A stretch of DNA of 64,000 bases from Pseudonocardia halophobica (GTDB lineage: Bacteria > Actinomycetota > Actinomycetes > Mycobacteriales > Pseudonocardiaceae), in assembly GCF_027922425.1 (NCBI RefSeq), contig NZ_BSFQ01000002.1, positions 372,001 through 436,000 on the forward strand, in the 5' to 3' direction. Position numbers and translations under genes: made by a program. Shown piece after piece: positions 42,355 to 52,363 of this stretch. Each line of letters opens with the position of its first letter. Positions within the stretch are counted from its first letter, which is position 1. Below the pieces are notes generated by a model. The model searched no databases and was not told the origin of the DNA. It saw only the letters and a program-made list of their open reading frames with translations.

Positions 42355-43335
42355 TCAGCCCCGGCGGCGCCGGATCTCGGCGTTGATCGCGGGCACGACC
42401 TCGTGCATGTCGCCGATCACCGCGTAGGTCGCCTTGGTGACCATCGGCGCGGCCTCGTCCGTGTTGACCGCCAGGATCGTCTTGGAGCTCGCGCACCCGG
42501 CCCAGTGCTGGATCGCCCCGCTGATGCCGCAGGCGATGTAGAGGTCGGGGGAGATCCGGCTGCCGGTCTGGCCGATCTGCTCGTGGTGCGGGCGCCAGCC
42601 CATGCTGGTGACCACGCGGGAGACGCCGAGCGCGCCGCCGAGCAGCTCCGCCAGCTCGGCGACACCCGCGAAGCCCTCCGCGCCGCCGGCCCCGCGCCCG
42701 GCGCCCACCACGACCTTCGCCGAGGTGAGCGCGCCCGACAGGTCCGGCGCGGCGGGCTCGGTCGACACGACCCGCGTCACCAGGTCCGCCTCCGTGACCT
42801 CCGGGGAGAACTCGCGCAGCGTCACGGACACGGCCGGGACCTGCTCGGCCTGGACGGCGTGGCCGGCGACGGTGAGCACCGCGGGGCGGAGGGGCAGGAG
42901 CATCTCCTCGAGCGCCGCGCCGCCCATCACCTGGCGGGTGACCCGCAGCGCCTCCCCGTCGTCCTCCGTGCCCAGCCCGACGACGTTCGCCGCCATCGGC
43001 ACGTCGAGCCGCGCGGCCAGGTGGGCCATGACCTCGAGGCCGCGCGGGCTCCCCGGGGCGACGACGGCCTCGGCGCCGGTGGCCGCCATCGCGGCCTGCA
43101 CGGCGGCGGCCCAGACGGCGCCGCCGTAGGCCGAGAAGGCCTCCCCGGTGGCGTGGTGCACCTCGCCGACGCCGTGACCCGCGAGCTGGTCGGCCACACC
43201 GTCCGGGCGCGCGCCGACCACCAGGGCGTGCACCGGGCCCCCGGTCCGCCTGGCGAGGGTGCGCCCGAACGTGACGGCCTCCAGCGACACCTCGGTCGCC
43301 CCCGCCGCGTCGGTCTCCACGAGCGTGAGGATCAT
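42355..43335 (-). CDS. etfA: Electron transfer flavoprotein alpha subunit (EtfA)
   Basis: A 326-residue EtfA. The C-terminal FAD-binding domain is intact: TSAKVVVGAGRGAGGAEGF, ISPDLYIACGISGAIQHWAG and AVNTDEAAPMVTKATYAVIG. It accepts electrons from flavin dehydrogenases. Its start overlaps the end of etfB by 4 bases (ATGA). Placement between a dimethylglycine-dehydrogenase-like gene and metF indicates a dedicated ETF for N-demethylation rather than the housekeeping fatty-acid ETF. Confidence 0.93.
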   Translation of the reverse strand: MILTLVETDAAGATEVSLEAVTFGRTLARRTGGPVHALVVGARPDGVADQLAGHGVGEVHHATGEAFSAYGGAVWAAAVQAAMAATGAEAVVAPGSPRGLEVMAHLAARLDVPMAANVVGLGTEDDGEALRVTRQVMGGAALEEMLLPLRPAVLTVAGHAVQAEQVPAVSVTLREFSPEVTEADLVTRVVSTEPAAPDLSGALTSAKVVVGAGRGAGGAEGFAGVAELAELLGGALGVSRVVTSMGWRPHHEQIGQTGSRISPDLYIACGISGAIQHWAGCASSKTILAVNTDEAAPMVTKATYAVIGDMHEVVPAINAEIRRRRG

Positions 43336-44102
43336 CGGGCCACCCCCAGGCGCTGCAGCAGGTCGACCACGGCCGGCGCGGCGTCCGGTCCGGCGCCGAT
43401 CACCTCGACGGTGCTCGGCTGGGCGGGCGGCAGCGTGAGCCGCACGCGGCCCGGGCCGAGCGGCTCGTGGCGCGGTGCCACGGTCTCGACCGGGATCTTC
43501 TTCGCCTTCATCCGCCCGACGACCGACGGGTAGCGCGGCTCCACGCCGCCCTCGAGCACGGTGACGACCGCGGGCATCGGCACGGCGTAGGTCTCGACGC
43601 CGTCCGGCCCGTCGCCGCGCGCCGTCGCCACTCCGCCGTCGACCTCGACCGTGCGTACCCCGTTGACGACCGGCCAGCCCAGCGCGTAGGCGAGCCGGAC
43701 GCCGACCTGGAAGTCACCGGTGTCGGCGGCGTCGTTGCCGAGGAGGATCAGGTCGTACGTGCGGCCCTCCGCGGCGTGCGTCTCCACGACGGCGGCGATC
43801 TCCCGGACGACGTCCACCGGCCCGTACCCGACCGGGTCGGCGTCGATGTGCACGGCCGCGGCGCAGCCGACCGCCAGGGCGGCGCGGAGCTGCTCGACCG
43901 CCGCCTCGGGCCCCAGGGTGAGCACGGTCGCGGCACCGCCGGTGGCCGTGGCGATGCGCACGGCCAGCTCGACGGCGCAGTTCTCGTGCGCGCTCACGGT
44001 GAACCCGACGAAGCGGGCGTCGACCGCCTGCGCGTCGGACGTCAGCAGCACCTCGCCCGCGACGTCGGGCACCCGCTTGATGCAGACCAGTACGTCGGCC
44101 AC
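43332..44102 (-). CDS. etfB: Electron transfer flavoprotein beta subunit (EtfB)
   Basis: A 256-residue EtfB. MADVLVCIKRVPDVAGEVLL, NCAVELAVRIATATGG and the AMP-binding LGNDAADTGDFQVGVRLAYA (residues about 121-140) are characteristic, as is VVTVLEGGVEPRYPSVVGRM. It forms the heterodimer with the adjacent EtfA. It starts at GTG, 3 bp after the stop of the dimethylglycine-dehydrogenase-like gene, so the electron donor and its acceptor are translated together. Confidence 0.93.
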   Translation of the reverse strand: MADVLVCIKRVPDVAGEVLLTSDAQAVDARFVGFTVSAHENCAVELAVRIATATGGAATVLTLGPEAAVEQLRAALAVGCAAAVHIDADPVGYGPVDVVREIAAVVETHAAEGRTYDLILLGNDAADTGDFQVGVRLAYALGWPVVNGVRTVEVDGGVATARGDGPDGVETYAVPMPAVVTVLEGGVEPRYPSVVGRMKAKKIPVETVAPRHEPLGPGRVRLTLPPAQPSTVEVIGAGPDAAPAVVDLLQRLGVAR

Positions 44103-44105
44103 GGC

Positions 44106-46616
44106 TCAGCCCCTGATCCGCTCGTTGGCCGGGTCGAACAGCGGCGTGGCGTCGGCCGACCCGACGGTCACCGGGTACAGCTCCTCCATGTAGGACACGG
44201 CGAGCCGGTTGCCGACCACCGCCTGGTCCGGCGGCAGGTAGGCCATCAGCACGTGCGTGCCCAGGGACGGCGCCGAGCCCGCCGAGGTGACGTAGGGGTG
44301 ATGACCGTGCCCGTCCGTCAGCACGCCGCCGTCCCGGGTGAGGATCGGTTCGCCGCCGAGCATGTAGCGGTTGCGGCCGGTGGCCGACCGGTGGTCGTCG
44401 ACGGTGAGCGTGCACAGCACCGCCCGGGGCTCGGCCGCGCGCTGGGCGAGGTAGGCCTCCCGGCCGACGAAGTCGGCGTCCTTCACCTTCGGCCGCGCCA
44501 TCCCCGCCTCGACGATGGTGCGCTCGCCGTCGAGCTCGAACCCGAACGCGCGGTAGCCCTTCTCCAGCCGGCCGGTGGTGCCGTAGACGCCGATCCCGAC
44601 CGGGACGGCCCCGTCCGGTCGCCCGGCCTCGTGCAGCAGCTCCCAGACCCGGGCGCCCTGCTCCATCGGGACGTAGAGCTCCCAGCCCAGCTCGCCGACG
44701 TAGGAGATCCGCGACGCGAGCACGCCGACGCTGCCGACGGCGATGTCGCGGCAGGTGAGGAACGGGAAACCGGTGTGCGAGATGTCGTCGTCGGTGAGGC
44801 GGCCGAGGATGTCGCGGGCCCGCGGACCCCAGATCCCGATGGTGGTGAACGACGAGGTCCGGTCCACGACCGCGGCGCCGTCGGGCAGGTGGTCGGCGAA
44901 CCACTTCAGGTCGGCCATGCCGTGGAGGCCGCCGGTGACCACCCGGTACCGGTCGTGGGCCAGCCGCATCACGGTGAGGTCGGACCGGAAGCCGCCCCGG
45001 GCGTCGAGCACCGGCGTGTAGATCACGCGGCCCTCGGCCACGGCGGCCTGCGCGACGACGATGCCCTGGATCGCCTGCTCCGCGGCCGGTCCGACGACGT
45101 CGAAGATCGCGAAGGCGGACAGGTCGACGATGCCGGCCCGCTCGCGCATCGCGAGGTGCTCGGCGTTGATGATCGGTGACCACCAGCGGGAGTCCCACTC
45201 GTGCTCGCGCGGCATGACCGCGTCGCCGTACTCGCCGAGCAGGGTCTCGTTCGACGCGTACCACATCGGCCGTTCCCAGCCGACGGTCTCGAAGAACTCG
45301 GCGCCCGCGGCGCGCTCGGCGGCGTGCATGGGCGCGAGCCGCTTGCCGCGCTCCCCGGCCCACTGCTCGCCCGGGTGCACGATGCCGTAGGTCTTGTTGA
45401 ACGCCTCCGACGTCCGCGAGCGCACGTGGGCGCGGGTGCGCTGGTGCGGGTAGAACCGCGCGATGTCGGAGTGGTGCAGGTCGATCTCGGGGTACCCCTG
45501 CGTCATCCATTCCGCGACCGCCCGGCCGACGCCGGGACCTTCCTTGATCCACACCGCCGCCGCCGACCAGAGACCCTTCACCTCGGGCGTCTCGCCCAGG
45601 ATCGGGGCGCCGTCGGGGGTGAGCGAGAGGAGGCCGTTGATGGCGTAGCGGATCTCGGCGCCCTCGGCGGCGAGCGCGTCGGGCATGAGCTCGAGCGCCT
45701 GCTCCAGCTGCGGGTCGAAGTCGTCGGCCGTGAACGGCGTCTCCGTGGGGGAGAGCCGGGCCTGGTCGATCGACGGGATCTCCTCCGGGTCCCACAGGAT
45801 GGGCCGGTGGGCGTAGGAGCCCACCTCCATGTCGGCGCCGTGCTGGCGCTCGTAGCAGAAGGTGTCCATGTCCCGGATGATCGGGAAGGAGATCTCGCCG
45901 GGCCGCTCGGCGAGCTGCGGGATCGGCCCCACCGAGATCATCTGGTGGACGGCCGGCGTGAGCGGGATCGCCGCGCCCGCCATCCTGGCGAGCTTCGGGC
46001 TCCACACGCCGCAGGCGATCACCACGTAGTCGGCCTCGATGTCGCCCCCGGTGGTGCGCACCCGCCGGATCCGCCCGCGCTCGACGTCCATGCCGATCAC
46101 CTCGACGGTCGACACGACGGTGAGCGCGCCGAGGGCGAGCGCCGACTCCCGCATCAACGTGCCCGCGCGCAGCGAGTCGACCACGCCCACGGACGGCGTC
46201 CAGAACGCCCCGAGGATCTGGTCCTTGTCCAGGTACGGGACGCGCTCGACGACGTGGTCCGGGGTCACCAGCTCGGCCGGGACGCCCCACGCCCGCGCCG
46301 ACGACATCCGCCTGCGCAGCTCCTCCATCCGCTCCTCGGTGCGGGCGACCTCGTACCCGCCGGACTCGGTGAAGACGCCCAGCTCCTTGTACTGCCGCAT
46401 CGAGTCGAGCGTGAGGTCGGCGATCTCCCGCGAATGGTCGACCGGGAAGATGAAGTTCGAGGCGTGCCCGGTGGAACCGCCCGGGTTGGGCAGCGGGCCC
46501 TTGTCGATCTGCACGATGTCCCGCCAGCCGAGGCGGGCGAGGTGGTGCACGAGGCAGTTGCCGACGATGCCGGCGCCGATCACGACGACGCGGGCGGTGC
46601 GGGGCAGGTTCGCCAT
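44106..46616 (-). CDS. Dimethylglycine dehydrogenase-like flavoprotein with GcvT domain
   Basis: An 836-residue fusion of a DAO-type FAD domain and a folate-binding GcvT domain. Residues about 8-390 are the oxidase (VVVIGAGIVGNCLVHHLARL, then GGSTGHASNFIFP with the His typical of covalent flavin attachment). A linker FAO_M region covers about 390-440, and GcvT plus GcvT-C cover about 440-830 (RAGIVDLSAFAIFDVVGP, RISYVGELGWELYVP). It oxidatively removes an N-methyl group and transfers the C1 unit to THF, passing electrons to ETF. Dimethylglycine or sarcosine are the likely substrates. The ATG follows AGGAGG. Confidence 0.88.
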   Translation of the reverse strand: MANLPRTARVVVIGAGIVGNCLVHHLARLGWRDIVQIDKGPLPNPGGSTGHASNFIFPVDHSREIADLTLDSMRQYKELGVFTESGGYEVARTEERMEELRRRMSSARAWGVPAELVTPDHVVERVPYLDKDQILGAFWTPSVGVVDSLRAGTLMRESALALGALTVVSTVEVIGMDVERGRIRRVRTTGGDIEADYVVIACGVWSPKLARMAGAAIPLTPAVHQMISVGPIPQLAERPGEISFPIIRDMDTFCYERQHGADMEVGSYAHRPILWDPEEIPSIDQARLSPTETPFTADDFDPQLEQALELMPDALAAEGAEIRYAINGLLSLTPDGAPILGETPEVKGLWSAAAVWIKEGPGVGRAVAEWMTQGYPEIDLHHSDIARFYPHQRTRAHVRSRTSEAFNKTYGIVHPGEQWAGERGKRLAPMHAAERAAGAEFFETVGWERPMWYASNETLLGEYGDAVMPREHEWDSRWWSPIINAEHLAMRERAGIVDLSAFAIFDVVGPAAEQAIQGIVVAQAAVAEGRVIYTPVLDARGGFRSDLTVMRLAHDRYRVVTGGLHGMADLKWFADHLPDGAAVVDRTSSFTTIGIWGPRARDILGRLTDDDISHTGFPFLTCRDIAVGSVGVLASRISYVGELGWELYVPMEQGARVWELLHEAGRPDGAVPVGIGVYGTTGRLEKGYRAFGFELDGERTIVEAGMARPKVKDADFVGREAYLAQRAAEPRAVLCTLTVDDHRSATGRNRYMLGGEPILTRDGGVLTDGHGHHPYVTSAGSAPSLGTHVLMAYLPPDQAVVGNRLAVSYMEELYPVTVGSADATPLFDPANERIRG

Positions 46617-46627
46617 CGGTGGTCCTC

Positions 46628-48079
46628 CTAGTCGCCCAGCTCGCGGCGGCGCCGGGTCACGTACTCGGTGAGCTCCTCGCGGATCGCGTCGTCCAGCGGC
46701 GGGGGCTCGTACTCGTCGAGCTTCTTGTGCGCGACGTCGCGGGCCCGGGCGGCGGCGTCCTTGGCGCCGTTGCGCATCCACCGCTCGTAGTTCTCCGAGC
46801 TGTTGACGAACGGCCGGTAGAAGCAGGTGCGGAACCGTTCCATCGTGTGGGCCGCGCCGAGGAAGTGGCCGCCGTGGCGGACCTCGTCGTGCGCGTCGAA
46901 CGCCAGTGACGCCTCGTCGATCTCCAGGGGCGTGAACTCGTGCTGCAGCATCTCCAGCACCTGCACGTCCAGCACGAACTTCTCGTAGCTCGTGACCAGC
47001 CCGGCCTCCAGCCAGCCGGCCGCGTGCATCACCCAGTTGATGCCCGCGAGGAACGTCGGGAGCATGGTCATCAACGACTCGTACCCGGCCTGGGCGTCGG
47101 GGGTCTGGCTCGCGGTGAGACCGCCGCCCGAGCGCACCGGGAGCCCGAAGCGGCGGGCGATCTGCCCGGTGCACAGCAGGCCGATCGCGGACTCCGGCGT
47201 GCCGAAGCAGGGCGAGCCGGACTGCATGTCGATGTTGGAGAGGAACGACCCGAAGATCACCGGGCAGCCGGGCCGGACCAGCTGGGACAGCGCGACGCCG
47301 GTGAGCGCCTCGGCGATCTGCTGGACCAGCGTCGCCGGGATCGACACCGGCGACATCGCCCCCATCAGCAGGAACGGGGTGAGCACGACGGCCTGGTTGG
47401 CCTCGCTGTAGGCGAGCTGCGCCTCCAGCATGCGCTCGTCCCAGCGCAGCGGCGAGTTGCAGTTGATGATCGAGATCGTGGCGGGGGTGGCCTCGATCGA
47501 CGCCCGGCCGCCGAAGAGGATCTCGGTCATGGCGATCGTGTCGGCGGCGTTGACCCCGGACACCACGTTGCCCATGTAGATCTTGTCCGTGAGCGTCTGC
47601 AGCGCGTAGGTCATGTCGAGGTGCCGCGAGTCCAGCGGTGTGTCCTCCGGCTCGCAGATCACGCCCCCCGCCGAGTCGAGGGCGGGGAAGCTCTGGGCGA
47701 GGCGGGTGAGGTTGCGGAAGTCCTCCATCTTCGCGTCCCGGCGCACGTCGCCCTCGCGCACGAACGGCGCACCGTAGACGGCCCCGAACACCATGGCGTC
47801 GTCGCCGATGTGCACGGTGTTGGCCGGGTTGCGGGCCTGGACGTCGAACGACCGTGGCGCCTTGGCGACCTGCTCGAGCACGAAGTCGGGATCGAACCGG
47901 ACGACCCCGTGTCCGTCCGACTCCTCGACCTTCTGGCCGGCCTGGCGGAACAGCTCCAGCGCCCGAGCCGACCCGAACTCCACCCCGATCTCGGACACCA
48001 GTCGGCGCCAGCCCGCGTCGAGGGTGTCCATCGCATCGGCCGAGAGGATCTCGTAGCGAGGCATGGTGTTGCGGAACAT
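46628..48079 (-). CDS. MttB-family corrinoid methyltransferase, non-pyrrolysine (glycine betaine MtgB type)
   Basis: A 483-residue TIM-barrel methyltransferase of the trimethylamine methyltransferase superfamily. The frame has no internal amber codon, so there is no pyrrolysine; this matches the MtgB/MtpB/MtcB branch acting on quaternary amines. Visible landmarks are IINCNSPLRWDERMLEAQLA, CPVIFGSFLSNIDMQSGSPC, LPVRSGGGLTASQTPDAQAG and FDAHDEVRHGGHFLGAAHTM. It would move a methyl group from glycine betaine, proline betaine or carnitine to the corrinoid protein encoded at 48946. The ATG follows GGAGAAGCAC. It is the first gene of the leftward C1 operon and is divergent from IclR. Confidence 0.85.
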   Translation of the reverse strand: MFRNTMPRYEILSADAMDTLDAGWRRLVSEIGVEFGSARALELFRQAGQKVEESDGHGVVRFDPDFVLEQVAKAPRSFDVQARNPANTVHIGDDAMVFGAVYGAPFVREGDVRRDAKMEDFRNLTRLAQSFPALDSAGGVICEPEDTPLDSRHLDMTYALQTLTDKIYMGNVVSGVNAADTIAMTEILFGGRASIEATPATISIINCNSPLRWDERMLEAQLAYSEANQAVVLTPFLLMGAMSPVSIPATLVQQIAEALTGVALSQLVRPGCPVIFGSFLSNIDMQSGSPCFGTPESAIGLLCTGQIARRFGLPVRSGGGLTASQTPDAQAGYESLMTMLPTFLAGINWVMHAAGWLEAGLVTSYEKFVLDVQVLEMLQHEFTPLEIDEASLAFDAHDEVRHGGHFLGAAHTMERFRTCFYRPFVNSSENYERWMRNGAKDAAARARDVAHKKLDEYEPPPLDDAIREELTEYVTRRRRELGD

Positions 48080-48135
48080 GTGCTTCTCCGCTCTTGACGT
48101 GCTGAGAGACCGGCGTCACAGTAACCGCCATCGTG

Positions 48136-48149
48136 GGAACTCGGGTTCC
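48136..48149. promoter_or_regulatory. Candidate IclR operator in the corrinoid-system divergent promoter
   Basis: A perfect inverted repeat, GGAAC and GTTCC around TCGG, lies midway between the MttB-family gene and the IclR gene, followed by an AT-rich TAATGT box. Placement allows control of both leftward and rightward transcripts. Confidence 0.55.
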
Positions 48150-48175
48150 ATAATGTGAAACTTTGGACGGCACTC

Positions 48176-48945
48176 ATGGCGGCGCAGACAGGCAGTCAGG
48201 CGGTCGAACGCGCGAGTGCCCTTCTCGGCCTCATCGTCGAGTCCGGCGCACCGCGGACCTTCAGTTCGCTGGTGGACGAGCTGGGCCTGGCGAAGTCCAC
48301 GACCTCCCGGTTGCTGCAGGCGCTCGAGCGCAGCCGGCTGGTGTACCGCGACCGCACCGGGGCGTTCCGCCCGGGCGCGCTGTTCTCGCTGCACGCCGCC
48401 CGGCCGAGCGCGCTGCACGACCTCTCCGAGCTCGCCCGCCCCACCATGGAGCACCTGTCCGAGCTCTCCCGGGAGACGGTGAACCTCGCCGTGCCCCGCG
48501 GCGGCCAGCTCGTCTCGATTGACCAGGTCGACAGCTGCTACCTGGTCGGGGCCACGAACTGGGTCGGCGTCGACGTGCCCGCGCACTGCACCGCCTCGGG
48601 CAAGGTCCTCTACGCCTACGGCGCGCTCCCGCGGCCGACCGGGCAGCTGGAGCGGCGCACCGCGCACTCGCCGGTCGACCGCGCGCAGCTCGAGCACGCC
48701 CTCGTCGAGGTGCGCCGCCGGGGCTGGGCCGCCTCGCTGGACGAGCTGGAGATCGGACTCACCGCCGTCGCGGCTCCGGTGCGGACCGTCGACGGCTCGG
48801 TCGTCGCCGCCGTCTCGGTCTCCGGGCCCACGAGCCGGATCAACGACTACGGCATCACCAGGCTCGGCGACGTCCTCGTCGCCGAGCTGCGCGGGCTCTC
48901 CGCGCTGCTGGGGCACCAACCAGGACGGAAGGAAGGCTTCGCCTG

Positions 48946-48946
<1 letters not shown>
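48176..48946 (+). CDS. IclR-family regulator of the corrinoid methyltransfer genes
   Basis: A 256-residue IclR regulator. The winged helix is SQAVERASALLGLIVESGAP with ELGLAKSTTSRLLQALERSR (residues about 6-55), and the effector domain has CTASGKVLYAYG near residue 140 and LTAVAAPVRTVDGSVVAAVS near residue 195. The ATG at MAAQTGS is chosen over the GTG 21 bases upstream. Its stop overlaps the corrinoid-protein start by one base (TGATG). As the first gene of the rightward operon and divergent from the MttB-family gene, it probably senses a betaine or its product. Confidence 0.88.
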
Positions 48947-49610
<664 letters not shown>

Positions 49611-49611
<1 letters not shown>

Positions 49612-50474
49612 TGCACACCGTTCTCCGCTCCGCGACCCGCGAGGTCGTCATCGGTCCTGATCAACCGTTCTGCCTGATCGGTGAGCGGATCAACCCGACC
49701 GGCCGCAAGATCTTCGCCGAACAGCTGCGCCGGGGCGATCTGTCGCGCATCGAGATCGACGTCGAGCAGCAGGTCGCCGGCGGGGCGACGATGCTGGACG
49801 TCAACATGGGCGTCCCGCTCGCCGACGAGGCCGAGCTGCTCGCCAAGGCCGTCACGATGGTGCAGGAGCTCACCGACCTTCCGCTGGTCATCGACTCGTC
49901 GGTGGTCGAGGCTCTCGAGGCCGGGCTCGCGGCCTACGACGGCAAGGCGCTGGTGAACTCGGTGACCGGCGAACGGGAGCGGCTGGACGCGATCCTGCCG
50001 ATCGTCGCCCGGCACGGGGCGGCGGTGATCGCGCTGCCCAACGAGGAGGACGAGATCCCGGACGAGCCGGAGCGCCGGCTGGAGATCACGCGCAAGATCC
50101 TCGACATCGCCGTCGGGGAGTACGGCATCCCGGTCGAGGACATCGTGGTCGACCCGCTGGCCATGCCGGTGGGGGCGGACACGACGTTGGTCCGCACGAC
50201 GTTGCGGACGATCGAGCTGATCTCCGGCGAGCTCGGCCTGAACATGACGCTCGGCGCCTCCAACGTCTCCTTCGGGATGCCGGGGCGCCCGGCGCTCGGC
50301 GCGACGTTCCTGCCGATGGCCATGTCCTGCGGGCTGACCAGCGCGATCATGGACGTGCGGTCGCCACAGATCGTCGAGGCGGTCAAGGCCGCGGACCTGC
50401 TGCTCGGCAACGACGAGTGGGGCGCGGCCTGGATCGCGCGCGCCCGGGCGGCGGCCGCGGGGAAGACGGCCTGA
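49611..50474 (+). CDS. Methyl-THF:corrinoid methyltransferase (MtgA/AcsE-like, pterin-binding barrel)
   Basis: A 287-residue pterin-binding TIM barrel of the dihydropteroate synthase-like methyltransferase group. Landmarks are CLIGERINPTGRKIFAEQL (residues about 21-39), GGATMLDVNMGVP, LVIDSSVVEALEAGL, NSVTGE, VVDPLAMPVGAD and LGASNVSFGMPGR. AcsE and MtgA carry methyl between methylcorrinoid and THF; here the direction would be to THF. ATG overlaps the corrinoid gene stop (TGATG). It feeds the MetF/formate ligase genes across the promoter. Confidence 0.92.
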
Positions 50475-50475
50475 C

Positions 50476-52335
50476 GTGACCGCGCTACCGGAGCTGCCCC
50501 CGTCGGACCGGGTCCGCATCCGGTTCGACCCCGACGGAGCCCGGCCTCGCGAGGTGCGGGTCCCCGCCGGGGCGACGCTGTTCGACGCCGCGAGCTGGAA
50601 CGGCATCGCCGTCGACTCCACGTGCGGGGGCCACGGCACGTGCCGCAAGTGCCGGATGCGGGTCGTCGAGGGCGACGTGACGGTGTCCCGGCTCGACCCG
50701 CGCGCGTTCGGGCCGGAGGAGCTGCGTGCGGGCTGGCGGCTGGCCTGCCGCGCGCGGGCCGAACAGGACCTGCGGGTGGAGGTGCCGCCGCTGGTCACCC
50801 GGCCGAAGGCGGCCACGGTCGGCGTCGGGCGCCAGGTGATCCTGCGTCCCGCCCTGCAGAAGCGCTGCCTGACGCTGCCCGAGGCGACCCTCGCCGACCA
50901 GCGCACCGATCTCGAGCGCCTGCGCGACGCGCTGCCCGACCTCGAGCTCCGGGTGGACCTGCCGGCGATCCGGAACCTGGCCCGGGCGCTGCGGGCCGGG
51001 GACCACACGGTCACCGCGGTCGTGGTGGACGACGTGCTCGTCGACGTCGAGCCGGGGGACACGAGCGGGCGGCTCTTCGGCATCGCCTTCGACCTCGGCA
51101 CGACGACGCTCGTCGCGACGCTGCTCGACCTCGCCACCGGCACCCCGGTCGCCGTCGCCTCGCGGCTCAACCCACAGCAGTCCCACGGCGCCGACGTGAT
51201 CACCCGGATCAGCGCGACGATGACCGACCCGACGGCGCTGGAGCGGCTCACGGCGCTCGCCCACGACGGCCTCGACCGGCTCGCGGGCGAGGTCTGCGCC
51301 GACGGCGGCGTCGGCCGCGGCGAGGTCTACGAGATCGCGGTGGCGGGCAACGCCACGATGACGCACCTCGCGCTGGGGCTGGACCCCGAGCCGCTGGGCG
51401 TCGCCCCGTTCGTCATGGCGTCCCGGTCGTTCGACGACCTCACGGCCGCCGACCTCGGGGTGCGGGCGCACCCGCGGGCCCGGGCGTACGTGTTCCCGGC
51501 GCTCGGGGCCTATGTCGGCGGCGACATCGTCGCCGGGGCGCTCGCCTCCGGGATGGACCGCGACCGGCGCGTGCGGCTCTTCATCGACATCGGCACGAAC
51601 TGCGAGATCCTGCTCGCGGACGGCGACCGGCTGCTCGCCACGGCCGCCCCAGCCGGGCCCGCGTTCGAGGGCGCGGCCATCCGCTGCGGGATGCGGGCCG
51701 CGCCCGGGGCGATCGAGGGCGTGAAGATCAGCGACGACGACGTGGTGCTGCAGGTCATCGGGGACGTCGAACCGACCGGGCTGGCCGGGTCGGGTCTGGT
51801 CGACGCCGTGGCGGCGATGGTGGCGGCCGGACTCGTCGACGCCTCCGGGCGCCTGGTGGCGCCGGACGCGCCGGGCGTGCCGCCCGGATTGGCGGCCCGG
51901 CTGCAGCAGGTCGGTCAGGAGCGGGTGTTCGTCCTGCACTTCCGGGGTGACGATCCGGCCGACTCGCTCTACCTGTCCCAGCGCGACATCCGCGAGCTGC
52001 AGTTCGCCAAGGCGGCGATCTCCACGGGCTGGCAGCTGTTGCTGGAGGAGCAGGGTCTGACCAGCGCCGACGTCGCCCAGGTGCTGCTCGCCGGGTCCTT
52101 CGGCAGCTACCTCGGCCCCGCCGCCGCGGTGCGGATCGGACTGGTGCCGGACGTCGCGCTGCTGCGCATCGTGAGTGCGGGCAACGTGGCGGGGGAGGGG
52201 GCCAAGATGGCGCTGCTGTCGGTGCGCGAGCGGGCGGCGGCCCAGGCACTGCTGGAGGAGGTGCACTACGTCGAGCTCTCCGACCGCGAGGACTTCAACG
52301 ACCGGTTCGTCGAGCGACTCGCCTTCCCGGTCTGA
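50476..52335 (+). CDS. Iron-sulfur reductive activator of corrinoid proteins (RACo-like, ASKHA ATPase)
   Basis: A 619-residue activator. The N-terminal [2Fe-2S] ferredoxin domain has Cys50, Cys56, Cys59 and Cys91 (STCGGHGTCRKC and RLACRARA). A middle linker covers about 100-195, and an ASKHA ATPase (DUF4445-type) runs from about 200, with GIAFDLGTTTLVATLLDL, VAGNATMTHLALGL, FIDIGTNCEILL and LAGSFGSYLGPAAAVRIGL. RACo-type proteins use ATP to return Co(II) corrinoid, inactivated by oxidation, to Co(I). That need is acute in an oxygen-exposed host. It starts at GTG directly after the preceding stop. Confidence 0.92.
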   Translation: MTALPELPPSDRVRIRFDPDGARPREVRVPAGATLFDAASWNGIAVDSTCGGHGTCRKCRMRVVEGDVTVSRLDPRAFGPEELRAGWRLACRARAEQDLRVEVPPLVTRPKAATVGVGRQVILRPALQKRCLTLPEATLADQRTDLERLRDALPDLELRVDLPAIRNLARALRAGDHTVTAVVVDDVLVDVEPGDTSGRLFGIAFDLGTTTLVATLLDLATGTPVAVASRLNPQQSHGADVITRISATMTDPTALERLTALAHDGLDRLAGEVCADGGVGRGEVYEIAVAGNATMTHLALGLDPEPLGVAPFVMASRSFDDLTAADLGVRAHPRARAYVFPALGAYVGGDIVAGALASGMDRDRRVRLFIDIGTNCEILLADGDRLLATAAPAGPAFEGAAIRCGMRAAPGAIEGVKISDDDVVLQVIGDVEPTGLAGSGLVDAVAAMVAAGLVDASGRLVAPDAPGVPPGLAARLQQVGQERVFVLHFRGDDPADSLYLSQRDIRELQFAKAAISTGWQLLLEEQGLTSADVAQVLLAGSFGSYLGPAAAVRIGLVPDVALLRIVSAGNVAGEGAKMALLSVRERAAAQALLEEVHYVELSDREDFNDRFVERLAFPV

Positions 52336-52363
52336 CCGCCTCGACCATCCGGACCGGGTCGCG

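Noticed and set aside
43714..46290. Long frame overlapping the dimethylglycine dehydrogenase-like gene on the same strand in another frame
   Set aside because: Arg/Gly/Pro-rich frame-shifted shadow; the correct frame shows complete FAD and GcvT motifs.
46628..48079. Pyrrolysine (in-frame amber) in the MttB-family methyltransferase
   Set aside because: The frame has no internal TAG; the only TAG is the terminal stop, and the protein is full length without it.
48080..48175. Cobalamin riboswitch upstream of the corrinoid genes
   Set aside because: The 96-bp gap is too short for a B12 aptamer and shows only the IclR-like palindrome and a promoter-like AT-rich box.
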